Assembly (NCBI RefSeq): GCF_027744825.2
Contig: NC_071348.1
Coordinates: 15,409,563 to 15,473,562 of the forward strand
Source of the DNA: Synchiropus splendidus
Taxonomy: Eukaryota; Chordata; Actinopteri; Syngnathiformes; Callionymidae
DNA length: 64,000 nt
Direction: 5' to 3'
Part shown: piece after piece, positions 48,294 through 60,113 of the stretch
Position numbering within the stretch: the stretch's first letter is position 1
Layout of the letters: every line of letters starts with the position of its first letter
Program-made: the position numbers and the translations under genes
Notes under the pieces: generated by a model
What the model saw: only the letters and a program-made list of their open reading frames with translations
Told to the model about the DNA's origin: nothing
The model's database searches: none

Positions 48294-50465
48294 ACCCAGT
48301 CTCACAAAAATGTGCAATAACAACGTTTGTCCACTTCATGAAAACGTAGTGCTTTGACGAATTTCCCTTAAAAAACGTATCCCAGGTACATTTAATTTCT
48401 CAATGGCTTAGTGAAGGGCGTTCCTCTGGTCACGTGACTGACAGCTTTCTCCCCTGTCTGAACATAAAACATGGCGGACATCCGTTCTATTTTTGCTCTA
48501 AATTGCGAGATTTTAAAACAATTAAAAGCTTTTGTTGAGTTTTGATCACATTTCTAGCGACAAATGTACACTTTATTTTCATATTTTCCGATCGGTGTAT
48601 GTTTATGGCGCTTCGTTTTATCGTTTTGACCCAGGTTCTTTAGTGGTGCTCACTGAAATCGTAGTATTGTGACGTTTGCCCTGCTGGCCATAAATACGCT
48701 CCAAAATGCGGGGTTTTAAATGACTTTATTGGCTTTTGATCGCACTTCTAGCAACAAATGTATCCTACATTATAATAATATGTGGTCGTTTTATGTAAAT
48801 AACGCTTATTTTCTTTCGTTTGGACCGAGATTCTTTTGTGATTCCCTATTAAAACGTAGTAGTGTGACGTTTGCCCTGCTGGCCATAAATACGCTCTAAA
48901 ATGCGGGGTTTTAAATGACTTTATTGGAATTTGATCGCATTTCTAGCGACAAATACATCCTACATTATAATATTATGTGCTCCTTTTATGTAAATAACGC
49001 TTATTTTCTTTCGTTTGGACCGAGATTGTTTTGTGATTCCCTGTTAAATTGTAGTATTGTAACGTTTACCCTGCTGGCCATAAATACGCTCCAAATTGCG
49101 GAGTTTTTAAATAACTTTATTGGCTTTTGATCGCATTTCTAGCAACAAATATATCCTACATTGTAATATTATGTGCTCGTTTTATGTAAATGATGCTTAG
49201 TTTCTTTCGTTTGGACTGAGATTGTTTTATGATTCCCCATTAAAATGTATTATTACGGTGGTTATCTGCTCGCGCTGAAAAACGTGCAATAACGACGTTT
49301 GTCCACTTGGCATACCGTAATGATGTTACGAATTTGCCTCAAAAATCGTTTCACTCTTACGTTTCATTTGTCAATGGCTTTATGAATGGCGTGCCTCCGG
49401 TCACGTGACTGACAGCCTGCTCTCCTGTCTGAACACAAAACATGGTGGACATCCGTTCTATTTCGCTCTAAATTGTGAGATTTTAAAACAAAAGCTTTTG
49501 TTGACTTTTGATCGCATTTCTAGCGACAAATATATTCTATATTGGGGTTGTTATCTGCTCGCACTGAAAAACGTGCAATAACTACGTTTGTCCACTTGGC
49601 ATACCGTTACATTTTGACGACTTTGCCTCAAAAATCGTTTCTCTCGTACGCGTCATTTCTCAATGGATTTGTGAATGGCGTGCCTCTGGTCACGTGACTG
49701 ATAGAACACAAAGCATGGCGGACACCCGTTCTAGTTTTGCTTTAAATTCTGAGATTTTAAAACAATTAAAAGCTTTTGTTGCGTTTTGATCACATTTCTA
49801 GCGACAAATGTACGCCTTACTTTCATTTTTTTCGCTCGTTTCATGCATTTGACGCTTCGTTTTTTTCGTTTTGACCCAGATTCTCTCGTAGGTCTCAATT
49901 CAATGTATTATTGTACAGCTGGCCAGTAATTCCGCAGCCAATTGCGGGATTTTAAAATAATTAAAAGCTGTTGTAAGCAGAGTTGTAATCACATGCAATG
50001 TACTCTTTAATTTTTAAAGATTATGTCATGAAAATGATATAATATTTATTATCCGACTGGGGAAGGAAGTGGATGGCAGGAACTGGCGTCACGGACCGAA
50101 TACGTTATTTATTTATCATTTGTATCGAATACATTTCTACGCATAATAGTATTATCGGATATTTAAAATCGTGTCAACTGCATATAAAGTCTTTTGGCAA
50201 GAAAGGAAGTTCCGTGATTTATTCGTTTTGCTGACTCATGCTTCGTTCTCCGTCACTGACGTCAGCTGAAACGCAAGCGGACCATTTCAAACCTCCCAAG
50301 CCGTAGTTTCTATTTTTCATTCTGTTTAAATGTGTACACGTGTTGTGGACGGCGACGTTTCTTTGGAGACGTGAATTTATGCTTTGGATGAATAATTAAA
50401 TTGTACAAACACGTCGGACTTTGACGTCATCATCAGTGGTCGACCAGAACGAAAACATAGCGGGA
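48294..50465. repeat. KDZ element, left inverted arm
   Basis: The inner ~1.4 kb is the inverted complement of 60,983-62,099. For example, the segment ending ggtcgaccagaac at 50,440-50,452 mirrors gttctggtcgacc near 60,997-61,009. The outer part holds additional subrepeats: three ~195-base units starting near 48,674, 48,869 and 49,064 (cctgctggccataaatacgc, then cgcatttctagc and gtttggaccgagatt). Alternating with them are units with cacgtgactgacag and aacatggcggacatccg near 48,430, 49,398 and 49,690. Confidence 0.9.
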
Positions 50466-51640
50466 TGTCCTGCCTGTCGCGGGATGATGACGTCACATCC
50501 GGCATGTACATCTCTTTTTTAATATTTTAATGGGTCAGAGGAAATTGAAATAAAGGATTTCAGTTCTGTTATGACAATTTCATTCTACTTCAGGGTCAAA
50601 TTATTTATTCATTATATTCATCTCCTTGTACGCATGTATGAATTGCATGACAACATCAAGATCACACTTTTGCAGATGTATTTATTATTATTGTTATTTT
50701 TTGGTTTCTTCCATCCGTACCCACTCAATTTGGAATATCTTTCCACTGCAAGAGAAAGAAAAAAATGATTTAATCACTGCAAGGTAAAGAACAATGATCC
50801 TTGGTGGTCTTCAGTTTGTAACACACAAGTGAGCAAGGTGTGGTGTTTGTGGTGAAAAATTACCATCAGATGTGCCCACTACGTCTTCAGGCAAAAATAT
50901 ATACTGTAATGAACATTCACTAAAATATTAAGAAAGTACAAATAAAATAATTTACAGCTGCATGTGATATTTCTGTATGTAATAGTTTTAAGGCACTGCA
51001 CAATCTTGCATTGTATTGCCTTTATGAGATACATCATGTTTAGAGGCCAGGGCAGTCACTAGACTTATGTCAGCAACAGTGGACTGTGTGCATTGGATTT
51101 AAGAATGGCAACACTTTGATGTAGGGATATTAAAATAATTTTTAGTTTGTGTGGTCATAATTCTAATTTCTTTGTTTTGTGTCTAATTTCATATTTGTAT
51201 TTCAAGTCTTATGGTTTTATAACATCACTTTTTACATCTTTGCAAGGCAATGTATGATGTATAATATGTAAGAACCTTTCGATCCATCTTCTGTCTTCCT
51301 TCTGGTGCTTTTTCTTGGAGGTAAGCCTGTTGAGGATAAATATAACTGTTTGTACAGAATAATTCCCACAATATTTTATTACATATAACATCCAATAGAC
51401 TAACGATCAAAAACCAATGACGCATCTCGTGCAAATAAACCATGTCATAACATGCTAATCTCTGACATGTCAGACTTTGTCATAGCAACCTGAACTATAA
51501 AAAGTCTTTCACCTAAATATTATAATGTCTACAAATAATTTATGAACCAAAACAGATATTCTGGTAATTGGATTGCAGACATGTCTCAAAGATCTAATTA
51601 CTACATACTCAGAGGGCCTGTGGAGGCTCTTTTGGAGGAG
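50466..51640. other. KDZ interior, no gene recognised
   Basis: AT-rich sequence between the left arm and the minisatellite. It has an A-rich stretch at 50,750-50,765 and no reading frame with recognisable motifs. Confidence 0.4.
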
Positions 51641-51797
51641 GTTGACGGCTGGCTGGCAGAGGTTGTGGACGGATGGATGGTGGAGGAGGTTGATGGCTGG
51701 CTGACAGAGGTTGTGGACGGATGGATGGTGGAGGAGGTTGATGGCTGGCTGGCAGAGGTTGTGGACGGATGGATGGTGGAGGAGGTTGATGGCTGCA
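51641..51797. repeat. 48-base minisatellite, about 3.3 units
   Basis: Units start at 51,641, 51,689, 51,737 and 51,785 (gttgatggctggctggcaga, then ggttgtggacggatggatgg and tggaggag). Because 48 is a multiple of three, - strand frames stay open and read as a 16-residue Pro/His-rich repeat containing 'HQPPPPSIRPQPL'. It may once have been the C-terminal part of the neighbouring small KDZ gene, but no splice link is shown. Confidence 0.9.
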
Positions 51798-52379
51798 TAT
51801 CTGTCCAACCTTTGTGGAACAGATAGACAATATGATCAGAGTGAGATTTTTGTATATACACACACAGAAATGTCTAATCTTCCAGAGATACTCAGCCTTA
51901 AAAGACTGATTTACACCACATAAACTTTAAAATTATTTTCCAGAATTCAACATCAAAAAAGCTCTCAGATAAATTACAATTGTGTATAATTCTAAAGCAC
52001 AACTTTGGATCTTGTTGCTTTCAGCTGTTTTTGTCTACACTGAGGAACATTCTACAGCTACTGGCACTGTGGGAAAGATGTGTCAGAGCAGGGAAATAGT
52101 GAGACAACAAGGTAAAATGGTCAGAAAGCTTTGCAGGGACCAACAATCCTCCACCACAGAACTGTGGTTAGACTATGGAGCAGATGCTAATGTGGTGTAT
52201 TGTTCCACTATATATAAAAACATTTATATGCAGTTATATGAGGGAAAGAGGTTGCTGGTGACTAATGAAGTCAAAAAAGGGCTAATAATGAATGATGGCC
52301 TGATCTGAATCCGGCCCATTATTACATGTGCCTGAAGATGCAAATACATTAACAAACTTACCTCTAACAACCGCCATAT

Positions 52380-52578
52380 ATAGGTCCTTCATCCGGTCCA
52401 GGCACTTGCTGGCATGGTCAGTCAGATGCCTGACCATGCCATGTTGTTATTCTATTTATTTTATTTTATTTGTTTTTTGTTGCACTTTATTCCAAGGCAC
52501 TTTCCTAGTCAGTGGGCTCCCCACTGACCATGGCAATAAATTTGATTCTGATTCTGATTCTGATTCTGATTCTGACTT
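52380..52578 (+). mobile_element. L2-type LINE 3' tail
   Basis: The sequence ttgcactttattccaaggca, then gtgggctccccactgaccat and ggcaataaatttgattctga leads into a (gattct)n run at 52,541-52,577. This is the typical 3' end of fish L2-like LINEs. It is a short, 5'-truncated insertion inside the small zinc-ribbon gene. Confidence 0.65.
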
Positions 52579-52942
52579 GGAGTGGACCACCTGACTGGAC
52601 CAAGTGCCAGATTTCTTGCCTGGCCGAGCTAGAAACACCACAGCTCTGTGGCCCAAAGTGTGCAGTTTTTCCAGCTGAAAAAAAAAAATGAAATCGCCAT
52701 ATGTTAAGCCATAAATTTGAAAAATACAATTACTGATGTCAAACATACCAGCATTTGTGCCTCGTCCATCACACGTGAGGCGGTGTTGGTTTTTTTTTTT
52801 TGGTTTTTCAACCACTCCTCTTTTTTTTTCAAAAGTTTTCAGTCGTTTTGCCAGCCTCTGTCGCCTGGGCTGCTCTGCTTGGCAAATTTTGCAGGTCTGC
52901 ATTGCAGTTATTGCAGTGCTTATTAGTGGATCCCCGTGGCAT
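52578..52942 (-). pseudogene. Second KDZ-element gene: small zinc-ribbon protein, frame-broken
   Basis: Two exons on the - strand: 52749-52942 (ATG at 52,942) and ~52578-52674, with a GT donor at 52,748 and a good polypyrimidine/AG acceptor at 52,675. The reading starts 'MPRGSTNKHCNNC'. After a frame change it continues 'MQTCKICQAEQPRRQRL', so two CxxC knuckles form a zinc ribbon. Next comes a Lys-rich helix ('LAKRLKTFEKKR') and, after another frame change in an A-run, 'ASRVMDEAQML' spliced to 'LEKLHTLGHRAVVFLARPGK'. Both shifts lie at or near homopolymers. The 3' end is cut by an L2 tail. I believe similar small proteins accompany fish KDZ elements, but I cannot verify this here. Function unknown. 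Confidence 0.55.
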
Positions 52943-53059
52943 CTCGAACTGGAAAAAAACAAAACGTTTGTACCATGTATGATCCACATATCATTTTTGC
53001 CACACACACGGACATATATTAGACCTAATCCCTTTCAGGTGAAAATGAAGTTTTTTAGC

Positions 53060-53960
53060 CATAATGTAATGTAAACAATCACTTGCAGAGTACTGCAAAG
53101 ACAACGTTTGTTCTTCTTTATGTTACCGCGGAGTATTGCGGTTACAGCATCCACTGTAAACCGCGAATTTGACAGTTACAAACATGGAAGCGATGGTTGC
53201 CCGAAATGATGGCAAACACTTCATATATTTCGCCATATATGACCCCTTGCGTGATAATTTCTTACCTTTCAATATTTAGAGCAAGTTCGTCGCATGAAAT
53301 TTCTTCCTCCCAGCAGTCTACGCGCGCGCACGATAGGCTTTTACCCACAATTCCTTAATTTCTACTGTTCGTAATGTAAAATAAAAAAATATAAAAATAA
53401 ATCATATCACCTTAAAACGTAACATACCTGTAAAATTTCAAAACGTATAGTGTCAACACCTTAAACGAGGGAATCACACTCAAATAAATGTTTGCTTTAA
53501 ATCTCGTTGTATAGGTTCTCTGTCATCAATAGCTCGTTCTCGTGCGTTTTTTGCTCATGAGCAAATGAAGTATTATGTCTTTTCAAATATATTAAATATT
53601 ATGAGCTTGAAACATGAATGTCTTAATATTCATTCATACAATAATCATCTTCAAATGAGTCTGATGGGCTGATACAGCCAATGCCCTGAGCCTTGGCACA
53701 TCCTATGAAAGATGCAAATGTTGTCTTCTATATTGGTTGAAAACCTCAAGACTGGAAGATCAATAGATAAATTGTCAGACTTGAGAAAACTACATTTAGT
53801 GAGAAGGTGCCAGTGTGGACCATATTTCAAAGATAGGTGAGAAAGGAATTTGTGTGTCAATTGTGTATGTGCTATGCAAAGGAGATATTCCAGCTATCTT
53901 CTTTGGTGTGGCTTTCTCTTGTTTTAAAGCTTGACAAATATAACCAAATTAGAGAGACAC
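53060..53960. other. KDZ interior, no gene recognised
   Basis: This lies upstream of the small zinc-ribbon gene. A G/C-containing patch at 53,120-53,350 (with tctacgcgcgcgcacgatag near 53,320) could be its promoter, by position only. No coding sequence is recognised. Confidence 0.35.
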
Positions 53961-54600
53961 AATATGCGATTACGTCTTCTTCTTCTTTCTCTTTGGGTTT
54001 CTCCCTTCAGTGGTGGATCGTCTTCCTCCATCTCCCCCTGTCCTCTGCTTCGTCTTCTCTCAAACCTACAAACCTCATGTCCTCCTTCACCACCTCCATA
54101 AATCTCCTCTGTGGCCTTCCTCTCCACCTTCTGCCTGGCAGTTCCAACCTCAACATCTTCATCTACCAATGTACTGGCTCTCTCTCTCTCCTCTGTGCAT
54201 GTCCAAACCATCTCCATCCAGCCTCTCTGACTTTCTCTTCTAAACACCTGACCACATATGCTGTCCCTCTGATCCTATCATCATCCTGCTCACTCCCAGA
54301 GAGAAGCTCAGCATCTTCATCTCTGCTACCTCCAGCTCTGCCTCCTGTTTTTTCCTCAGTGCCACTGTTTCCAGACCATACAACATTGGCAACACTGATA
54401 GACCATTGTTTCATGTCAGTTAGTACCTCATGGCTGAATCTTTCAGATTTGTCACCAAACTTGCTACTCTGTGTTTGTCTTTCATTGTTTAATTGTTTTT
54501 TTTTGCCCCTTCCCTCCATGCCCAGTTGCCTTCCCAAGTCGGGGAGAGTAGAAGAGAATTCCCATCTCAGCAATTGTCAGATCCTCCCATCAAAAGGGCG
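53960..54600 (-). mobile_element. RTE-type LINE fragment (3' part)
   Basis: On the - strand the frames read 'AYVVRCLEEKVREAGWRWFG' followed by HAQRR, then 'LELPGRRWRGRPQRRFMEVV' and 'VGLREDEAEDRGRWRKTIH'. This is the C-terminal region of RTE-type reverse transcriptases ('RWFGHVQRR', 'RPKRRFMD.VKEDM', 'EDA.DR.RWR'). The 3' end is marked by an (AAGAAG)-like tail near 53,970-53,985. It is 5' truncated, with frame breaks, and sits within the KDZ element. Confidence 0.75.
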
Positions 54601-55400
54601 CCAACAAGCTCAACAAACATAGTGAGGCCTAACAAATACATGACGCCTGTTGGCCCTTTTCATTCAGACATGAACTCAGAGATAAATGAGATGACTTCCC
54701 TTCCTATCCAGAAGTAGTCAGAAAGATACGGTGGCACATCCAGATGTTAAATAATAAGATGTCTTCTCGGGTTAAAATTATTGATCTCTTCCTTTAACTC
54801 AAAAGTAGGATCTGTGACTTGTGCACTCTTAGTGCCTTTGTCAGCAGTATTCAGGATGTAATCCAGGCTATGATATTTCTACCTGTTCTAAGCTAACTTC
54901 GATGAGAAGCATTTACTGATGACCTTACCCATTTAGGTGGCCAGAGGCCATGGAAACCCCTAATTCTAACCCTAATAACGTTCAGAAATAAGTAAGATAA
55001 TGCATTGCAACACCTGCTCATACCATTTGACTCATTATTCCTGCAACAAAACAGCAGTCTCATTCATCGTACTGCTTTGGTTTTACTAAGTTCCTATATG
55101 TACTTGCACATGATTGAATAACATACATGAGCATTGTACAGACAATTTTAGTGGCAAAAGAAAGTCAGTGAAGTGAGTGAACATAGCCTGTTAATTGACT
55201 TTATTGAGGCTGCATGAAAAGCCGTATTTCACTGCCCTACCAACAAATCTCAAATTTATAATTCATAATTTACATAAAAAGCATCAGCATCTACTTCAAA
55301 ATACTAATAGTACATAACTCAGAAAAAGAGTCAATTGCAGGACAGTTTATTTTAACATTTCACATTCATACTGCAGGCCAGATAATTACAACAGTTTTCC
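54601..55400. other. KDZ interior, no gene recognised
   Basis: AT-rich sequence downstream of the transposase 3' end and upstream of the RTE fragment. Nothing is recognisable apart from short unconvincing frames. Confidence 0.4.
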
Positions 55401-58400
55401 TCATTTTTTAATGAGGGAGGTCAAAGTTCAGAAGAGGAGCTACAATGCCAGTGTTCTTCATCTTCGGTGGAGGAGCTGCTATCATGGGGTTCTTCATCAT
55501 CAGTGGAGGAATCATCGAGAGACAAGGCTTGCGATCCAAAAACATGTTGGTACGTTGAGCGAGCTGCACCCTGGTGAGCTTAAATTGCTGACAGTCTTCT
55601 CTTCAGCAGACAGAGTAGCCCCTCACGTCCTCTCCCAGTCAATGCTTCTGTGCCGCCTGACAGTGACATTAGAAGAAGTTAGACTACTAACCTAGTATAT
55701 CAGCACAAGTAGCAAATAGAACTGTACTTACTTTGCTGAGTGATCCCTGAAAGCTGGGAGGAAATCTCTTCAATATTTCCAGCCATATTCGTCATGTAGT
55801 CCCAGTGCTGCTTGACTTCACGGACAACAATGACCTCCTCTTCCTTCAGTCGGTTCAGCAGCATTACCTTGTCGAAGACCTTTTTTTTCTTTAACATATC
55901 ACCATGACCTGCAAATCATCATATACATTTTTTATAAATAGTGGTGAACTACTTCCCGCAGTGTCTGTGTACTTTCAGAGGTGGGTTCTATTACACTGCA
56001 TAATCTCCTCCTAATGACACCAGGCAATTTCTCCCATGGGACAGAATTATATAGAAGAGTGTCTCTTTCAGTTTTCAAAAGTAAAAAGGAAGTTGTCTCT
56101 GGAGCTTGTCTGATCCAATCACAGCAACCTCGGTCAAACCTGTAATTGCTTCATCTAAAGCCTTTACAATGTAATTAAAAATAGCCTATAGATATGAAGA
56201 CAACTGAACACATCCTAGATGTACTTACATTCCCAAGGCCAGGAATAGTTTTCCTCAGCCAGGAGCTTGTTGGGAGAAGGGAGTTTGCCAGTTTCTGGCA
56301 CAACAGCATTGTATTTTGTGATGGCATCTTCTAAGGATCTCTTTTCCACTGAAATCTTTTTTCTAAGCAGATGTCTTCTCTTGTTGCCATCTAGAATATT
56401 AAACAGAAAACACTGAATATGTGCTCAGTCACACATTATTATCAAAAACTTGTTTTCTTTCGTTCTGTTCTTACCAGCCTGACGATACAGCTGATATTTC
56501 CGCTGCTTAATGCTGAGATACAGTCCTTCAATGGTTTTTTCAAGTTCATTTTGACTGCATGGTCCTTCTGATTGAATATAGAAAAAATAATTTATATTTA
56601 TTTTACGTCAGAATTGTACATAAAACACTGAGGTATTCACCTGCAGTCCACTGTTGAACATCAGACACCCATTGCTGAACAGTGTCTTCCTGAATAGACA
56701 ACTCTCCAGCCAATTTCTTGAGCTCCTCAGACGCTTCAGCAATCCTCTGCACAGTCTGTGAAAACCCGTGTTGGATTAACAAACAATTGCAACTAGTCTA
56801 ATGCACCATGAAACACACAAGTGTGGTCTTTACCTTGATGTGTCGTTTGGCCAAAGTCCGGTCAAGATTTTCTGTCTTCCGCTTGTTCCAGCCAATGGCC
56901 TGGATGGTAAGGATGTCTGTGCGGGCTGAATGCACAATGGACACACGTTTATGTTACTAGTTGATTTGTACAACTTTAGCTGTAACTTTTTTTTCACACA
57001 AAAAAAAATGTACTTACCAGCTTTTGACATGTACTTGGAACATAGGGCTGCTCAAGAAAGGAAACTGTTCACCTGTTCAACTTCCTCCCCTATTGTTGTT
57101 CCTGCTCCCTCTTGGTTCCGTCCACCCCATTCCAACTGAAAGAAATATGCATGTTACCATTTGGACGAGGACGGAGAGAAATAATGTGAAATTAAAGCCC
57201 CTGACAATCATTACCTCACACTTCCATGAATGTGCTTTAGCGTGCATGATGGAGAGAAAGGGCTGCATGTTCAACAGGACCTGTAACTCAGGACAGTGGC
57301 CAACAACCCTCTGCAAATATGGCCAATATTTGCATACCACATCAGAGCAAAAAAACTGAACATTGTGTGAAACAAGCTGTTTCTGGAGATATAAAGGATA
57401 GGCAAATATCTCCCCACGGAACATGTTCAGTCCCTTCAGCAAAATGCCATGACGACACACTGCAACCTCGACCCGTTCCTCATCTACTTTACTCGCAGAC
57501 TTGTTGGAGGACTCTCGTGCAGCCACCCATTCGCTTCCACCACACCTGCCTTTCCCAGGATTCTGTTCAAGATGAAGAAAAACAGATGTAGACAGAGCAA
57601 AGCGTGCAGTGAAATTTAAATAAACTTTACATGTCCTGTTGATGCCCTGATGTGGTTGACGAAGGAGGTCACCTCGGTGTCGTTGGCCAAGAAGACACCT
57701 TCAAAAAAGCCATTTGGTCTAAAAGACATAAAGCAGGGGTGACCTTTATCAAGGTTCCATGTATTGCATGCCGTAGAAACAACTTATACATACCCTGAAT
57801 GGCTCTTAAAGCGATAAAGCTTGCGGTTCCCATCCACTGAGACAGCTAACATTGAGGGTGTGCAGGCTGGGCACCGAAACTGATCGACTTCAGACAGCCT
57901 CTCAACTTCAAATTTTGCGTACGACCATTCCAGGAATGATTTTTGTATGGTGTCGCCACATAAACTCTTTCAATTCTGCAGGCAATTAGTCCAATGATGT
58001 ACTAACCCGACCAAAGAGTTTTGTGCGCTGCTCAAGCATACCAACGAAAGCTTGTCGTTACATTCCTGGTGCAGTAATCTTGAGCTCTTCGTATGTAGCG
58101 AACAAATCCACTGTGTACAGCGTCTCAAAATGGACTGTAGCTGGCCAGTAGCCACTTTCAATCAGCTCACTAATACCGACATCCAAAGCTTTCCCACAGG
58201 AGCAGCTGACAGTTGGGAGGGACACATTGTATCGACCTAAAATATGTACATAACAAAATTTTCGAACAGAAAATAGAAAATATAATTCATACACAAGGAA
58301 CTCACCATTCATTCCAATCAGAATTACTTGCTTTCCTGCAGAAAAGGTTGTTTGCCCAGAGCAGCAGTCATAGCATGGATGCATTACTGGCAAAATGCAC

Positions 58401-58438
58401 TCTGGGAAGATAGGAAACGAACATAATTTAAAAGAGGT

Positions 58439-58440
<2 letters not shown>

Positions 58441-58520
<80 letters not shown>
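58441..58520. repeat. (TA)n microsatellite flanked by (TG/CA)n
   Basis: A TA run of about 65 bases is bordered by tgtgtg and cacacac, inside the intron between transposase exons 58306-58401 and ~58557-58925. Confidence 0.97.
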
Positions 58521-58925
58521 ATATTGGTGGCATATATTATCTCAGTACAGACCTCTTTCATGGAAGGAGAATTTTCCTCCCTTCTCTTCCCTGATGTGAG
58601 TGATTGGTGGCAGTGGCCTGTAGAATCCCTCTATCATGGATGATCTATTATGGAAAACCATGGAATTGTGGATGGAAACATCACAGGCTGCACAGTGAAG
58701 TGGTCTAGGCAAACAATCCTGACATTTCACAACAGCAGTCTTAGATCTGCAGTGGTGACAAGTTCCCTCTATAGGCTTCTCAGACCGGCTTCAACATCTG
58801 ATTAACCATATACGGCCTTAACACAGTCCACTTTTCCAGAGTTGAAGCTTTCCTGTCTTTCCAGTGTGAAGGTGCTGGGTCTATGGCAGGTCCCAAAAGG
58901 TCCTGCACCTCTTGAATGAGGGATC

Positions 58926-60113
58926 CTAGAAAACAGGGTAAGGTAACCAAATGTAGCAGCAATAAGACAAACATGGAAAGAAGAGGGTAAATAAACTGCT
59001 GCTAAAATATATATCTTGAACGGTCTCAGTCACGTGCTGATGTCCACTTGTAGATGGAGCACATGGCAATGAGTGCATGCTCCCAGAAGTCACTGTTGAG
59101 AGTAGGGAGATTTGTTTAAATGGACAAATGGACTAGAAACGTCACAATAAAAAGCAGGAAAATAGTAGTATGTTGAAAATAAATCCATAGATCTGTTGAC
59201 AGTTCGACATTAAACTACTGAGGCTAAGAAGAAAGTCAGAGCAGGTACTAGTCAAATCAAACATTCCAACTGTCAAGAACCGGTACTCCTGGGTTACATG
59301 CACATTTCTAACAATGGATTGCTTGATGGTTACTGCTGATGTATTCATTTGTAATGGTCACCCGTCCAAGTGTAGTAGAGGATCCACCCAGTAGGATGTA
59401 TTCACTGGGTGGGTGCAATATGGTAATGTGTGTGTACTTGAATGCCATAAGTCCCTGTCCAAGGGAGCAATTGTTGTTAATCATAATGGCCCATCAACAT
59501 CAGCTAGTTATGAAAGACAAAGGCTCTATTCACATGTTGATGTACCTGAGGGGGGTGTTCAGGACATCATTGTATGAAGCTGAAAGATAGGGTCCAAGTC
59601 AAGACCTCATGTTGAAAGAAGGATTTCCCCTCTGGTCAAAGTGGCTTCTTTAACTATTTCAAGACACGTCTCCCTTTAGCCAATATTTTGACACCATTGT
59701 TTTCAGTAGAGTTTTGTAACTCACACACATAATTGTGTTTTGTGAGGACTTTGTGAGGACTCATTGACCCAATTGACAATTGACCATTGTCTCTCACCTT
59801 AAACAACAACAACAACAACAAACATCCAAAACAAATTACTAACATTAAGCAGGACTCTGAAATTAAATAAACCAGTTAACCGCATTACAGTAAACCACTT
59901 ATACTAACTACTCCACCATGTAAACATTATGTCCTGTATTCAGCGAAATGTCCTCACTAGGACAGTGTCGTGTCAAATAGTTAGCCCCACAACCATGACA
60001 AATCAATCAAATACTGAAGCAGTTGACTGACATTAGTTCTATAATAATACATAACCAATGTAGTCAGCCAAAGACAGGCAATAGAGACCATAAAGTTAGT
60101 GAACAAAAATCAC
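58926..60113 (-). other. Large transposase intron, no other gene recognised
   Basis: An intron of about 1.2 kb between transposase exons 60114-60252 and ~58557-58925. It carries a short (AAC)n run at 59,800-59,822. Open frames on either strand are short and without motifs. Confidence 0.5.

Noticed and set aside
51982..52308. + strand frame of 108 codons with a hydrophobic start resembling a signal peptide
   Set aside because: No recognisable domain, and it lies within decayed KDZ interior sequence. Probably chance.
53837..54622. + strand frame of 261 codons rich in Ser, Leu and Pro
   Set aside because: It runs antisense through the RTE fragment. The - strand reading has recognisable RT C-terminal motifs and the + strand has none.
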